Translations under genes and position numbers: made by a program | The notes under the pieces: model-generated | Database searches by the model: none | What the model was told of the DNA's origin: nothing | What the model saw: the letters and a program-made list of their open reading frames with translations, nothing else | Shown: piece after piece, positions 51,480-61,637 of the stretch | How positions within the stretch are numbered: the stretch's first letter is position 1 | How the letters are laid out: every line of letters begins with the position of its first letter | NCBI RefSeq assembly: GCF_965638725.1 | Contig: NC_134952.1 | Span: 16,623,528 to 16,687,527, forward strand | Source: Aptenodytes patagonicus | Taxonomy: Eukaryota > Chordata > Aves > Sphenisciformes > Spheniscidae | Direction of reading: 5' to 3' | Length of the DNA stretch: 64,000 nt

Positions 51480-54233
51480 GCGCCAGGGGTGGGGAAGGTA
51501 GCTGGGACATGACTTAGAAACAGCCAAGTGTTGAGAGAGCATTCATTTGCTGTGTGGCAGAGCTGAGTTCAACTCTGTGTTGCCTCCAGGCCTGCCTCTT
51601 CCACCTCCCAGAGGCACAGCCTCATCGACGGGCCAGTCTCATCGTTACTGCCATGGATGCTGGAGTATTTCACAAAAGATGCTGCATGCCTGCACTAAAC
51701 GGAAAGGAGAGCATCCTACCCTCCAGCGACCTAGCAGCTCCTCACTGGCTGAGCTCAGATATCGCAATAGCCAGCCTTAGAGTTGTTGACCCCACCTTGG
51801 TTACTGGATATATAGTCATAATTAGTCACAATGATATGGTTAATGGTTTTCTTAATTTTAATCTGTATTTCTTCAATTCTAACCTGTACATAGAAGTTTG
51901 ATTAATTTTAGTTCTATGGTGAATCTGAAGGGTCTGTACTGCTAATTTCTGAGATAATTCCATATTAATTAAAGCAGCAATTTCTTACAGAATCTGTTGA
52001 AAATAATTTTATTGAAACAGTGGGTGGTGGTGTAAAATTAGTGAACATCCATCTTACACTCAAAGAGGAAATAAGGTCAAGTACAAGAGAATATATTTTC
52101 ACATATAAATCAGACAGGTTGCCTTTGTTTTTAGTACAACACAGACGCTATGGCTCAGAAGGGGAACCTGCTCCTCTGTCACCTTTCAGAGGTTTAATAA
52201 ATAAACTTTAATAAATCTTCTTGTAGCAATTTAAAGCACTTACTTTAACAGCCTGCTGAGGTGCAAACATATACTCCTTCTGTTTAACTGGCTACGTGGT
52301 CCGTACACTCCCACAGAGGGGCAGACCTAGCTACAGACACATGCTTGCTTCCTCCTGCTGCATCTGCGATAAGGGCTACCTACAGGATTCAAGGAACTCG
52401 ACTTCAAAGCCTCCTTGCTCAAAAATTTCCAGAGCCTCCTCGGGTCTCCTACCTCGTCTCCTGAATATGGTCACACTACAGTATGCAACCCTTCAGAACA
52501 GATTATTCCAACACTGGAAGCATCACACAGTTATTCTTAGCACAAGTCAGTTACCCGAGTTTCTGGAGACCTATCCAATGATCACTGAGATCATTCCTTA
52601 AAATTTCCAGGAGCCTCCTACACCCCAATATTCAGGTACGTAAATGTGCACTGAACATTCATGCAATTAGTAGACGTGTCTCATGCATTCTTTAAAGTAC
52701 AACCCAAACTTACCCCCAGAGCTGTGAACACCACCTTCATGTTTGGTAAATAGTGGCAGCTGCATCTGAACTGTACATAGAAAAGAAGATGAGAAAATAC
52801 TGTGTTCTGATTAGAGCAGCACACACTGCTGGACAAACTCTTCTGCTGCACACAGCACATAGGAAAAAAATCAGCAGTAAAACCTTAGTATTCTCTAACC
52901 TCAGAATAATTTTATGTCCTGGTAATATAACCAAATTAAGCAGCCATATTATAAGGACTGTTAAAAACGCTATCTGCTACATGAGTGCACCAGCAACAAC
53001 ACAAGCTTTAAAATCCTACAAGCCATTTTGAGAATTAAACAGAGATTGACAGTATCTCTATTTTGTAGTGCCAACTTTTTGAACGCTTCCCATTTGTCAC
53101 GAAACATATGATCGTGTTGGCAGCAGTTCCCAGTTAGCACTGGTCCCCTTTGTGAAAGCCACTGCTTAAACAAAGAACTAGATATGGTCTCATCCTCAAC
53201 AAATTTGAAGTGTATTTGCTCCACTGGTGAATTATTGCTATCCTGGACAGGAGGTGGAAAGTGTGCAGGATTCTGCAGCACACAGAAAATAAGCTCTTCA
53301 CAGTTTTGTAGGCTGTATACACGGAGCCATTCTATCACTTTTCAGCAACTCCAGCTTACATTATATCTACAGACTTGCAGTAAGATGAGATAGTCGCAGT
53401 ATTTAAACCTTCAAACAATCTACGCTGCAAATCTGCCAGCCTCCTGTTCCTCAGAATGTTTCATCTCAGCTAAAAATTACCAGTTCAGAGGGATAAGAGC
53501 ACAGAGGTATACAGCTGACTGCAATGCATTCCACCAGACAGCCTTTATGAATTTTTTAGCTGAACTTTCTTCTGCCCTTGTTGTTCTTGCCAACCACATG
53601 CAGAACATTTTAGAGACAATAGAAATTCCCCGGAGGTTTACACGCACTATTCAATTCCCAACAATAAAAAAAATACATCCTTTTTCTATACTGAGTTTCA
53701 TCTCATATTTTCCTTCATCCTAAATTACAACTAACATCCAGAACTTGCATTGCATAGCTGAGAAACTAGCAGAAATTGCCACATTCAATTAGCACAGCAG
53801 AAGCAGCAAACTAGAAATAGGATTTCATTCACTTTAATTCACTAGTTGATTGCCATAAATACTCGTCTGTAAAACATGGAATTCTGAATACTCCACAGAC
53901 ATTATTTTCCTTTCATGAAGATGTTTGTTTACTTTGGCAGTGATTCTCTTGGGAGAAACTCTAATGACTTCCACTACCAAAAAAAACCCCGAAACAAAAA
54001 AGAAACAGAAACTGCCACTAGCAAGCAAGAAAATATTAGTCTAATGTGCTGGTTAAACTCCAGGGCAAAAAGGAGAAAAAACAGAGTAAATCACTGGTTT
54101 GCATTCTTGTGACCAGAACCCATATCCTTCAAGTCCAGCACGCAGCATAGCTCTCGTGATGGAAGTCGGGCTTTGAATAAAGGAAGAAAGCTGCCCATCT
54201 GTGAATTTTAAGATTTTAAGATTTTTAGCTTTA

Positions 54234-54258
54234 AAAACAAACAAACAAACAAACAAAA
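54234..54258 (+). repeat. (CAAA)n microsatellite
   Basis: About six CAAA units. Just upstream, 'attttaag' is repeated with an 8-9 bp period (54207-54226). Confidence 0.85.
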
Positions 54259-57200
54259 ACATAACATGGGCATGGGAAGAACAGAATAAAGCAAACTATT
54301 TCAATCCCTGGTGTTAAATTTTGCCACTGCTTTTAATTTCACCCCAACACACAGTGATCTAACAAAGGTTTCTTTCCCAATTTTGTTATATCTGGAGGAT
54401 TAGTATTTTTTTCTTTTACTGAGAAAAACCACCAGGAAAAAAGGTAAGCTACTGTGACTCAACAAACTGCTCACTGCTGAAAAAGACTTGCCTACCTCCT
54501 TCCTAAGAATGCATGATTATTATTTTCAGAATTTAAAACAATCAACAGAAAAAACAGTAAATGAAACACTGATATAAATCTTCAGATCTCTCTTTCCTGT
54601 GGAATGTCAAACCTCATAATCTTCTTTTCTGTATGAATAACCTGCAGTCCCAGACTGTTTTCCACGTTTCCATGGAAGGAAAAAGTCATTAACAAAAATC
54701 AACTTTAAGGTTAAGAGGAAGCAGCTCTAGCAAAAGTACATGAATCGTATATTTTTGTTACCAGTTAGAACAATGTGCTGTTCCTGGAATGCATACGCAA
54801 GCCTGTTTCAAAGCTTAAACTGAGGAATGAAGCAGACACATGTCATAGACCACAGGACAGCAGACTCTGCACTTCCCTAAACAGCCTTACCATAGGGAAG
54901 ATCGAGACAGATCTCTTAGCAGAGCCCCTGCGACCAGTGCAGGACAGACAGAGAGCTACCTAAATACAGAGTGCTGAAAAAGAGCCCAGGAAGAAGAGAA
55001 GATGTGGAAGGGGAGAAGGAAAGGTAAAATAGTAAAGAGAAAACAAGCAACTGATATCAAAACCCCTGATTTTCTTGTAGCTGTAGAGCCTTGGAAGAGG
55101 GGTCAAACGGAGTAGTAAATCACTGTAAATGGTGAAAAGCCTATAAATATTGTGGGCTGTGGAAAGAACAATTTGTTGCATTACAAGCAGCCAATGAGTC
55201 TCTATGCTGAGGCACTCCACAAGAAAAAGGTTTTCTGAAGTCAGTACTATCGGTAGGCGCATTTACTTTTAACTATAACATGCAAAAATTCACCAGAAAA
55301 GCTGCTTTTAGTATTGGAATGAAAGCAAAGATAATTTTCACGTGTACATGTTATTTGCAGCCCATATTCAAAATCACAGCCACAGTGATTTTCCAACTAG
55401 CTAATAGGAGGGAAATAGCAGATTCTAGCAGCAGTCAGAGTTATTTTCTTTTTTATACGTTAAGCTCCTGATTTTCTGGTGTCCATGTTAATTTACAAAA
55501 TGAGGAAGCACTGAAGTAACTCTGCATGCACATAAAAGTCTACATACTGTATCTAAATTTTTATCAGTTTCATGATTTATTATATGTTCCCCAAAACTGT
55601 AACACTTGTTTAGTGGTGTCTGATTAGGAAAAAGTATAGACCCTACCCCCAAGAACATACAGTTTTTAAAGAAGCTAAACCCACAGACCACTGTGAGGCA
55701 GACAACATCTCAGCACAATCCCTTTCAGTTCTTATAACTGCTAAAAGTTTTTTTGTTCAAGCAGAAAAATAGAACAGTGGGCCAAAATGCTTTCTCATAT
55801 AATAATATCCTGTCGCTAACACTGGCCAATAGCAGGTGTTATTCTCCTGGGTTTATAAAAAGGAAAAAACTTAAGCTGTGCATGGAAATTTCTAGAAGAG
55901 ATGATAACCACTTGGGAGCAAAATTCGGAAGCCACTGCCTTGCTGATCCTTTTAATGTCACCCAAATGGCAGCCAAAAGAGCTGCTTTGTAATCCTTACA
56001 GTTTATTTGATTTGTCTTTATATAGTGTTATTTTATATAGTTTATTGTGATTTGTCTTTCTATTTTCTCTTCTATAGCATGGCTGGTTCAATTTGCCACA
56101 CAAAATCTAGCACACAGTGGATGATGCAGGACACCAGACAAGTAAGATGATCATTGTCTTTCAGGTACTGCCAAACCAGGAGAGTTGTCAGCCACAGCTC
56201 TGCCACAGGCCTCCTAGATGAAGTTGATGCCTGGCACGTTTGTTGCAATGAACACACAGAAGCAGGTTGATTAATGGTCACAAGAACCATAACTTAGGTA
56301 TATTTGGTTTTACTATACTGGCCACTTGTTTTGCAACATCTGGGTTTTTTTCAATTTACATACTATATACAGCGATATTGCATATGGCTTGGCATTTGCT
56401 TCTCGTAATGTTTGTTGTCTAGTCTGAACAACTCATCCTAGCTCCGTGACTCTCTAGCTTCCCCAAGTCATTCAGACGAGGGGCTCTGCCAGCATGCTCT
56501 CTTCTTCAGGCCCAAGCACATGGTCGCTTTCCGATGACAATCAGGGAACGTGGAGTCCAAGCACCCCAGTACCCCCTAAGGTCTGGAAAGGCCAATCTAG
56601 GAAGTTCCTGAGTTGCAAATGGTTGAGGCAACTGAAGGAAGCATTACACATGCTTAACCTGTTCTTACACATTTATTTAGACATCTACTTTCAGACACTA
56701 TTACTTTCCTACTAGCCCAATCCAGAAAAGCTCTCAAACCTTCCCTGGAAAGGGGCAGCTAAGATAAAAGAAAGCAGGAAGGAATCAAGTGATTACAAGG
56801 GAGAAAAAACATTAAAGCAAGAGGCTGTGAAGGCCAAATGGTCAAAAATCAAGAAACTGGGAACTGGAGAGAGAAAACAAACAGCAGCAAGGACAGGACT
56901 CAGCGCTTCTTGATGGCACCAAGGTGACAGTTAAGAGACTTGATTTGGTGGAGGAGAAGCCAGAATTTCTGTCCCCAGCATACACCAAGGGGTCTCGTAT
57001 CAGGGGCAGAAGAGACAGGATATACAGCCTGAAGGATTCTTGATTCGACTCAGTACAGCTGTTCTTGCTTGTACCAGAGTCAAGAAGCATATGCCGCAAG
57101 ACCAAGGAGCACCAAAGACCTCCTGGATTCTGCAGCAAGATATAGCCAGAAGCTTTCCTCATGATCAGCAGAGAGAGAGATCAGGTTTCTCTCTCTAAAG

Positions 57201-58125
57201 GTACCTGCATTAAGGTAGGATGAACCATCCTTTGGTAGCACCTGTCTTGTGTTTGTAGAAGATTAGGCAGCTAATATAGAGCGGATGCTTACTTTTTACA
57301 TGGTTAAAAAGATGAGATACACCCCATGAAAGTTGTTTTAATAAAAATGAACAATTGGGATAGGTAGCTACCGTGGTAGACATAAGCTGTCACAGAGAAT
57401 GTGAGTACTCTTGTCTTTCAGTCAATTTAAAAAGACTACTCACAGATGCCACGATAGCTGTTTTGAAGAATTGCCAGATTTTGAGCTTGATTTAAAGGTG
57501 AGGGACAGAGAAGCTGACCACTTAAAAAAAAAAACAACTAAATGAGTTCCTGCACACTTTGCAGGAATAGGCAGCTGGTTATAGGAGAGATACAGAGCAG
57601 CATTGCTTCCAGCTTTGCTAGACGCCTGAGAACGCCCCAGGTAGAGGACAGCTTCTGTTCAGGCTTGCACATAACCGAACGTCAGGCCTATGACACGAAC
57701 GCAAAGCGAAGCCAGATGCTACCAGTTCTGCAGCTCACAAAACTAATGCTTACGAGGACCGTGCTGTGAAGCAACTCACTATTCAGAGAGAAATCATTAC
57801 TCGGCCGGCAACATTTACTCAGCATGTGATCACCTCTAGGGCCTTGGTCTGCACTCTATTTTTTACCACTTGTAAGACAGACAGCTGCAGAGTTCTTGAA
57901 ACAGATACCAATATAATGAATAATTCTGGAGTACTAAGCCATAATACAGCAAAGATAAATATGTATCAATTATTCTTCTATGCTGCAAAAGTATTTTCAT
58001 CTTAGCCCTGCAAGATGGCATGGATACTCAAATACACACACCCACACAGGTTCACGATCACATCAGAGATGACTGCAGATGCCGAACCAATTTTTTTTCC
58101 TCTACATTTTATATGCGTATAACAA

Positions 58126-58187
58126 ACACATACAGATTTAATAAGTAAGAATTGTTACACATACAGATTTAATAAGTAAGAATTGTT
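58126..58187 (+). repeat. 31-bp exact tandem duplication
   Basis: Two identical 31-base units, 58126-58156 and 58157-58187, each starting ACACATACAG and ending AAGAATTGTT. The second unit runs straight into the 3' end of the CR1 fragment that follows. Confidence 0.95.
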
Positions 58188-58460
58188 ACACCGGGTCAGA
58201 CCAAAGGTCCATCGGCCAAATGGAAAGCAGCCATCCAGTCTTTGACAGTGGCCACTAATGGATGCCTAGAGAAAAGTACAATAGGTCAAGCATATAATGA
58301 CACTTCCCCAATGTGCTCTCACATTCAATAGCCATGTATTAATTCTCTCGCTGCTGAACTATGGCTTTCCCATAGAGCACGAAGGGAGCTTTAGTCTTTC
58401 CAGGGATATCTACATCTGTAACAGCATTACATCTATAGCTGCCAAACTCTATATTTGTTT
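58170..58460 (-). mobile_element. Old CR1 LINE fragment, 3' terminus
   Basis: Antisense CR1 3' end: 'acaccgggtcagaccaaagg' (about 58188), 'ccatccagtctttgacagtg' (about 58231), 'gatgcctagagaaaagtaca' (about 58261) and 'atgacacttccccaatgtgc' (about 58297) follow the standard order. The inner end is lost in diverged sequence before the CpG island. Confidence 0.65.
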
Positions 58461-58639
58461 GCATTAAACAGCTGCCGAGAGCTGTGCTTCCACTAGACAG
58501 AAAGGGTAAAACCCCACCTTTAATATTGTCTGTCCAGGAAGTACCTCAAAAGGCACCACCGCATGCCACCACACCTCAGCACGGGCTTGATCTGAGCTCT
58601 TGTGGGTCTCTGAGGAGTCCAACAACTGAGTGGCACGGT
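58461..58639. other. Transition from desert to CpG island
   Basis: Composition rises from AT-rich to GC-rich across this stretch. I see no separate feature. Confidence 0.5.
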
Positions 58640-59300
58640 TTGACGGCGGGACCTGGGCGGAGAGGAAGGGGTGACTGACCCAGCGCCACCCGGGAGCTCC
58701 GACACCCTCCACCGCACCGCAGGGCCAGGAGCGCCCCGGTCGGGCAGAGAGACCCCGCCCCCGCATCCCTACCACAGAGGGAACAGGAGGCCACAGCTGC
58801 GTCACCCTGGGCCTGCCCCTCCGGTCCCACAAGGGCCGAGCAGCTGCGAGGAGGCACCGAGCCCCCGCACCCCGCCAGCAAGCCCCGCCGGTGGGCGAAG
58901 GCGGGGTACGCCGGGGCGGGCGGGGCGCACCCCAGCAGGGCGCCCGCGAAGGCAACGCCGCGAGAGGGGGCGGGGCCCGGGGCGGGGCGGGGCTCCCCCG
59001 GCTGGGCCTCGACACCCGCCCGTCTCGTGCCGCCGCGCTCGCGCCCCACCCCCCTCCGCCCGCCCGTGGCGCGCGGCCCTGCGTCAATGCAAATGAGCGC
59101 CGCGCGAGGCGAGGGGGCGGGGCGCCCCTCCTCCCCGAACGACTGCCCGACGGGATCGCAGGCAGCGGAAGAAACCACCATCCCAGCCTCCCCCCACCCT
59201 GTCTGCGGACGGAAAAGCCGGTCGCACCCGCTGCCGCAAAACGAAATAAAATCATTTTATGTCAGGTGTTTCCCGCCCGAGGGTAGATACGTCGTCGAAG
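58640..59300. promoter_or_regulatory. Upstream CpG-island lobe, candidate divergent promoter
   Basis: A second CpG-dense lobe, separated from the CPEB2-proximal lobe by a less GC-rich gap around 59300-59380. It carries several GGGGCGGGGC Sp1-type boxes (for example near 58966-58992) and one exact octamer ATGCAAAT at 59087-59094, preceded by TGCGTCA (59080-59086). Islands of this kind commonly start transcripts in both directions, and a divergent noncoding transcript is annotated beside human CPEB2. Minus-strand transcription here is therefore plausible but unproven. Long open frames on both strands are what GC-rich DNA gives by chance. Confidence 0.5.
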
Positions 59301-59389
59301 CCCAGTGAGTGCCTTCCTCACCCAAAAGGCCAGCAGATCTTCAGGGCGTTACTTAAAGGCTGTCATCTCCCCCCCGCTTAAGTGGTAGC

Positions 59390-59954
59390 GCTCACCCGGC
59401 TCGTCGGCGCCGTGAGCGCGGGCGTCGGTCAGCGCGAGCGCCCACCCCCCGAGCAGCGCCAGGGACGGGCGAAGGGGGAGTGATGTGATGATGCATTATT
59501 CATGAGGGGGCGGACTCGCCGGCTCGACCAAGGTCGGCCGGGCGGGCAAGGGGGTGGGGGTTGTGACGTATCTATGACGAATGTTCCGGCGTTCTTAAGG
59601 GCGTTGCGGCCGGCTCTGAGCTGGTAGTGGGGGCGGGGGAGGTGGCTGGGGGTCGAGCGGAGCCCTGCCGCGGAAACCCGGGCCGTCTGGGGGTACCGGC
59701 GGCCTGCCGGCCTCCCTGCCAGTGCCAAGCCTGGAAACGCCCCGCTTTCCCCCTGCGCTACGGTGTAGCGGCTGGGGGGGGGGGGGGAGTCGGACGGAGG
59801 AGTTACCGGGGCGGGGGCGGGCTGTCGGGGGGGAACGACCTGTCCGGGGGTATTCGTGATGATCTAGCGGGTTACTGTGGGTGCGACTGTAGGCGGGAAG
59901 GGCCGCCCTACCGGGGGTCCCGATCGATTAGAAGAGGGGGGCGGGGAAAAAAGC
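59390..59954. promoter_or_regulatory. CPEB2: CpG-island lobe upstream of CPEB2 with paired CRE-like sites
   Basis: CpG-dense sequence with no convincing coding content. TGACGTAT at 59564-59571 and TGACGAAT at 59575-59582 are CRE/ATF-type half sites in the same orientation 11 bases apart, one helical turn. A POU-like ATGCATTATTCAT lies at 59491-59503. GC boxes (GGGGCGGG types) and a run of 14 G (59774-59787) are also present. This fits a proximal promoter with possible cAMP/CREB-type input, which would suit a neuronal translation regulator. That regulatory role is inferred. Confidence 0.55.
59774..59787 (+). repeat. Homopolymer of 14 G
   Basis: A G14 run in the CPEB2 promoter island, next to further G-rich segments that could support a quadruplex. 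The exact length may be unreliable. Confidence 0.85.
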
Positions 59955-60100
59955 CCTGACAAAAATAGGGTTATTTATTATCAAGAGGCTCCGATATTTT
60001 TAAAACCAGTATAGTGGAGATTATGACAAGGAAGAGGGCTTTATTCTAGAAAGTGGCTATTTTTTGGCTTATATAGTGGTTTGCGATAGGCGGGTGTTTA
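59955..60100 (+). promoter_or_regulatory. CPEB2: AT-rich core promoter block of CPEB2 with TATA-like box
   Basis: About 145 bases of AT-rich DNA sit inside an otherwise strongly GC-rich island, immediately upstream of the first exon. Visible motifs: CAAAAATAGG (59960-59969), a CArG/MEF2-like site with one departure from CC(A/T)6GG; CTATTTTTTGG (about 60057-60067), a similar site in the opposite orientation; TTCTAGAA (60044-60051), a two-unit heat-shock-element-like palindrome; and TTATATAG (60069-60076), a TATA-like box. Position and composition support a core promoter. The factor assignments are motif readings only. Confidence 0.5.
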
Positions 60101-60215
60101 AATCCCCCCCCCCCCCCCCCCCCGAAGATTATTAATTATCTTTGTCTCTTCGGACTCCAGGGTGGGGAGTGCACCCCCCCGCCGAGCCGGTGTCAGGGGA
60201 GCCCCCCTCCATTGC
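60077..60215 (+). other. CPEB2: Probable CPEB2 5' UTR / leader
   Basis: This lies between the TATA-like box (60070-60076) and the start ATG and contains no upstream ATG. It has a run of 20 C (60104-60123) followed by an AT-rich patch and then a pyrimidine-rich stretch ending in CTCCAG at 60155-60160. That arrangement could be either a plain leader or a 3' splice site joining an upstream noncoding exon. The transcription start is not determined here; one 25-30 bases after the TATA-like box would fall near or inside the C tract. Confidence 0.5.
60104..60123 (+). repeat. Homopolymer of 20 C in the CPEB2 leader
   Basis: An uninterrupted C20 run between the TATA-like box and the start codon. Such a tract is length-unstable and prone to sequencing or assembly error, and could form an i-motif on this strand and a G-quadruplex on the other. 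Confidence 0.9.
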
Positions 60216-61637
60216 ATGGGGGATCGCAGCCTCGGGCTCCCGCAGACGGCGACCCCCAGCCCACCGCCGGGTGCAGGAGGCGCTGGCTCTGCCGGGTCCT
60301 TCCCCTCCCTGGCGGCGGCGGCAGCCGCCTCTCGTTCCTCCTCCTGCCCCTTCTCACCCGCTGTAACCGGTTCCTCCGGCAGCGGCGGCGTGTCCGGTGG
60401 GTCGCCGCCGCCCTCTCTGATCCCCTCGGCGGCCGCTGCTGCGCATCATCAAAACATGCAGGATGAGCTGCTCCTGGGGGTGACACGGCAGCAGCAGCCA
60501 GGCAGCGAGAGGCTGGGCAGCAGCCCCGCACCAGGACACCCCCCTCTCGGCCACCCCTCCTCTGACTTTAAACCCAGTCTCAGCCCCCACCAGGATTTAA
60601 ACAAGCAGCAACCGCAGCAGCAACAGCCGCCGCCTCCTCAGCTGAGCCAGAAGAGGAAAGAGTTTAAGCAGCAGCAGCTCAGCAGCCCAGCCCAGCTCGG
60701 CAGCAGCCACCCCCTGAATAACCACCACCCCCCAGACTATCATCACCACCCCCCTCAGCAGCAGCAGCAGCAGTTCAGCCACCCCACTGACAAGTACCAG
60801 CAGCAGGAGCACAGGCAACAGCAGCAGCTCCAGCTCCTCAGCGCTCACCCCCCGGAGCCGCCGCGGACGGGGGACTACCCGCACCACCGGCCCCTCAGCC
60901 CCGCCGAGCACAAGGGCGGCGCGGACAGGGGGGGTTCAGAGCGGCTCGCCCCTTCCTGCCCGGGGGGATCGGTGTCCGCGGACCCCAATGTGGGGGTGGC
61001 CGCCGCCTCCTGCGTGAATCCGCCTCCGTCTCCTCCTCATCTGCAGGCGAGAGCCAAGCTGCCCCCCATGGAGTCCCCCCCGAACAGCCACTTGCTGGGC
61101 AGCCCCGGGAACCTCCTGCCCGGCGGGCTAGGCTCTGGCTTCAGCAGCCTGCAGAGCCCGGAGATCCCCAGCCCCCATCACCAGAGCGGGGGCGGCTCCT
61201 CCTCGGCGGCTTCCCCTCCTCCTCCGCCGCTGCCCGGCTTCGGCACCCCCTGGTCGGTGCAGACCTCGTCGCCGCCTCCGCAGCAGACGCAGCAGCCTCC
61301 GGTCTCCAGCGGCGGCGGCGGGCAGATCAGCGCGATGCCGCCCCCGAGCCCGGAATCCGAGACCAGCTTCTACCCGGGGATCCCGTCATCGATCAACCCC
61401 GCTTTCTTCCAGAGCTTCTCGCCGGTGTCTCCTCACAACCCCTGCGCCGGGCCCTTCAGCAGCCCCTTCTCGGCCGCCGCCCCCCCGCCGCCGCCGCAGA
61501 TGAATTTACCTCAGCAGCAGCAGCAGCAACAGCAGAACCGGAGATCCCCTGTGAGCCCCCAGCTCCAGCACCAACACCAGGCGGCGGCCGCCGCCGCCGC
61601 CTTCCTGCAGCAGAGAAACTCCTACAACCACCACCAG
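60216..61637 (+). CDS. CPEB2: CPEB2 first coding exon (N-terminal 474 residues; gene continues beyond window)
   Basis: CPEB2 is a sequence-specific mRNA-binding protein that controls cytoplasmic polyadenylation and translation through 3' UTR elements. This exon encodes only the disordered N-terminal regulatory region. In order: start MGDRSLGLPQTATPSP (1-16); an Ala run (33-38); a conserved HHQNMQDELLLG block (77-88) resembling the NIQDEILG block of CPEB4; Gln-rich segments (132-137, 181-186, 201-204, 433-440); His/Pro segments (169-180); Pro/Ser-rich 260-380; the family block SFYPGIPSSINPAFF (384-398) followed by SFSPVSPH; and RRSPVSPQL (442-450), an Ala run (456-462) and FLQQRNSYNHHQ (463-474). 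The C-terminal blocks match the CPEB2 paralogue as I recall it, where NHHQ is followed by PLLKQSPWS from the next exon. The ATG at 60216 is the first ATG after the TATA-like box and the first in frame after a TAA at 60099; +4 is G but -3 is T, so its context is moderate. The frame is open on to 61775, but that is intron read-through. RRM1, RRM2 and the ZZ-type zinc-binding domain are not in this window. Confidence 0.93.

Larger units (their letters stand above)
50146..58125. other. Intergenic, no gene seen
   Basis: No supportable gene in 8 kb. It contains A-rich DNA at 50204-50237, an A21 run at 51459-51479 and (CAAA)n at about 54234-54258. Frames around 51550-51900, 52296-52601 and 56842-57162 are short and match no family I know. 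Confidence 0.6.

Noticed and set aside
52296-52601. 101-codon + strand frame as a gene
   Set aside because: No homology I recognise, no promoter or splice context, and length is within chance for this much DNA.
58464-59255. 263-codon minus-strand open frame upstream of CPEB2
   Set aside because: It lies in the CpG island, overlaps equally long frames in other phases and on the + strand, is Arg/Pro/Gly/Ala-rich as expected from GC content, and matches no family.
60162-60215. 18-residue N-terminal extension of CPEB2 from a GTG
   Set aside because: Vertebrate initiation at GTG is not supported here, the first ATG (60216) gives the expected family start, and the extension does not resemble CPEB N-termini.
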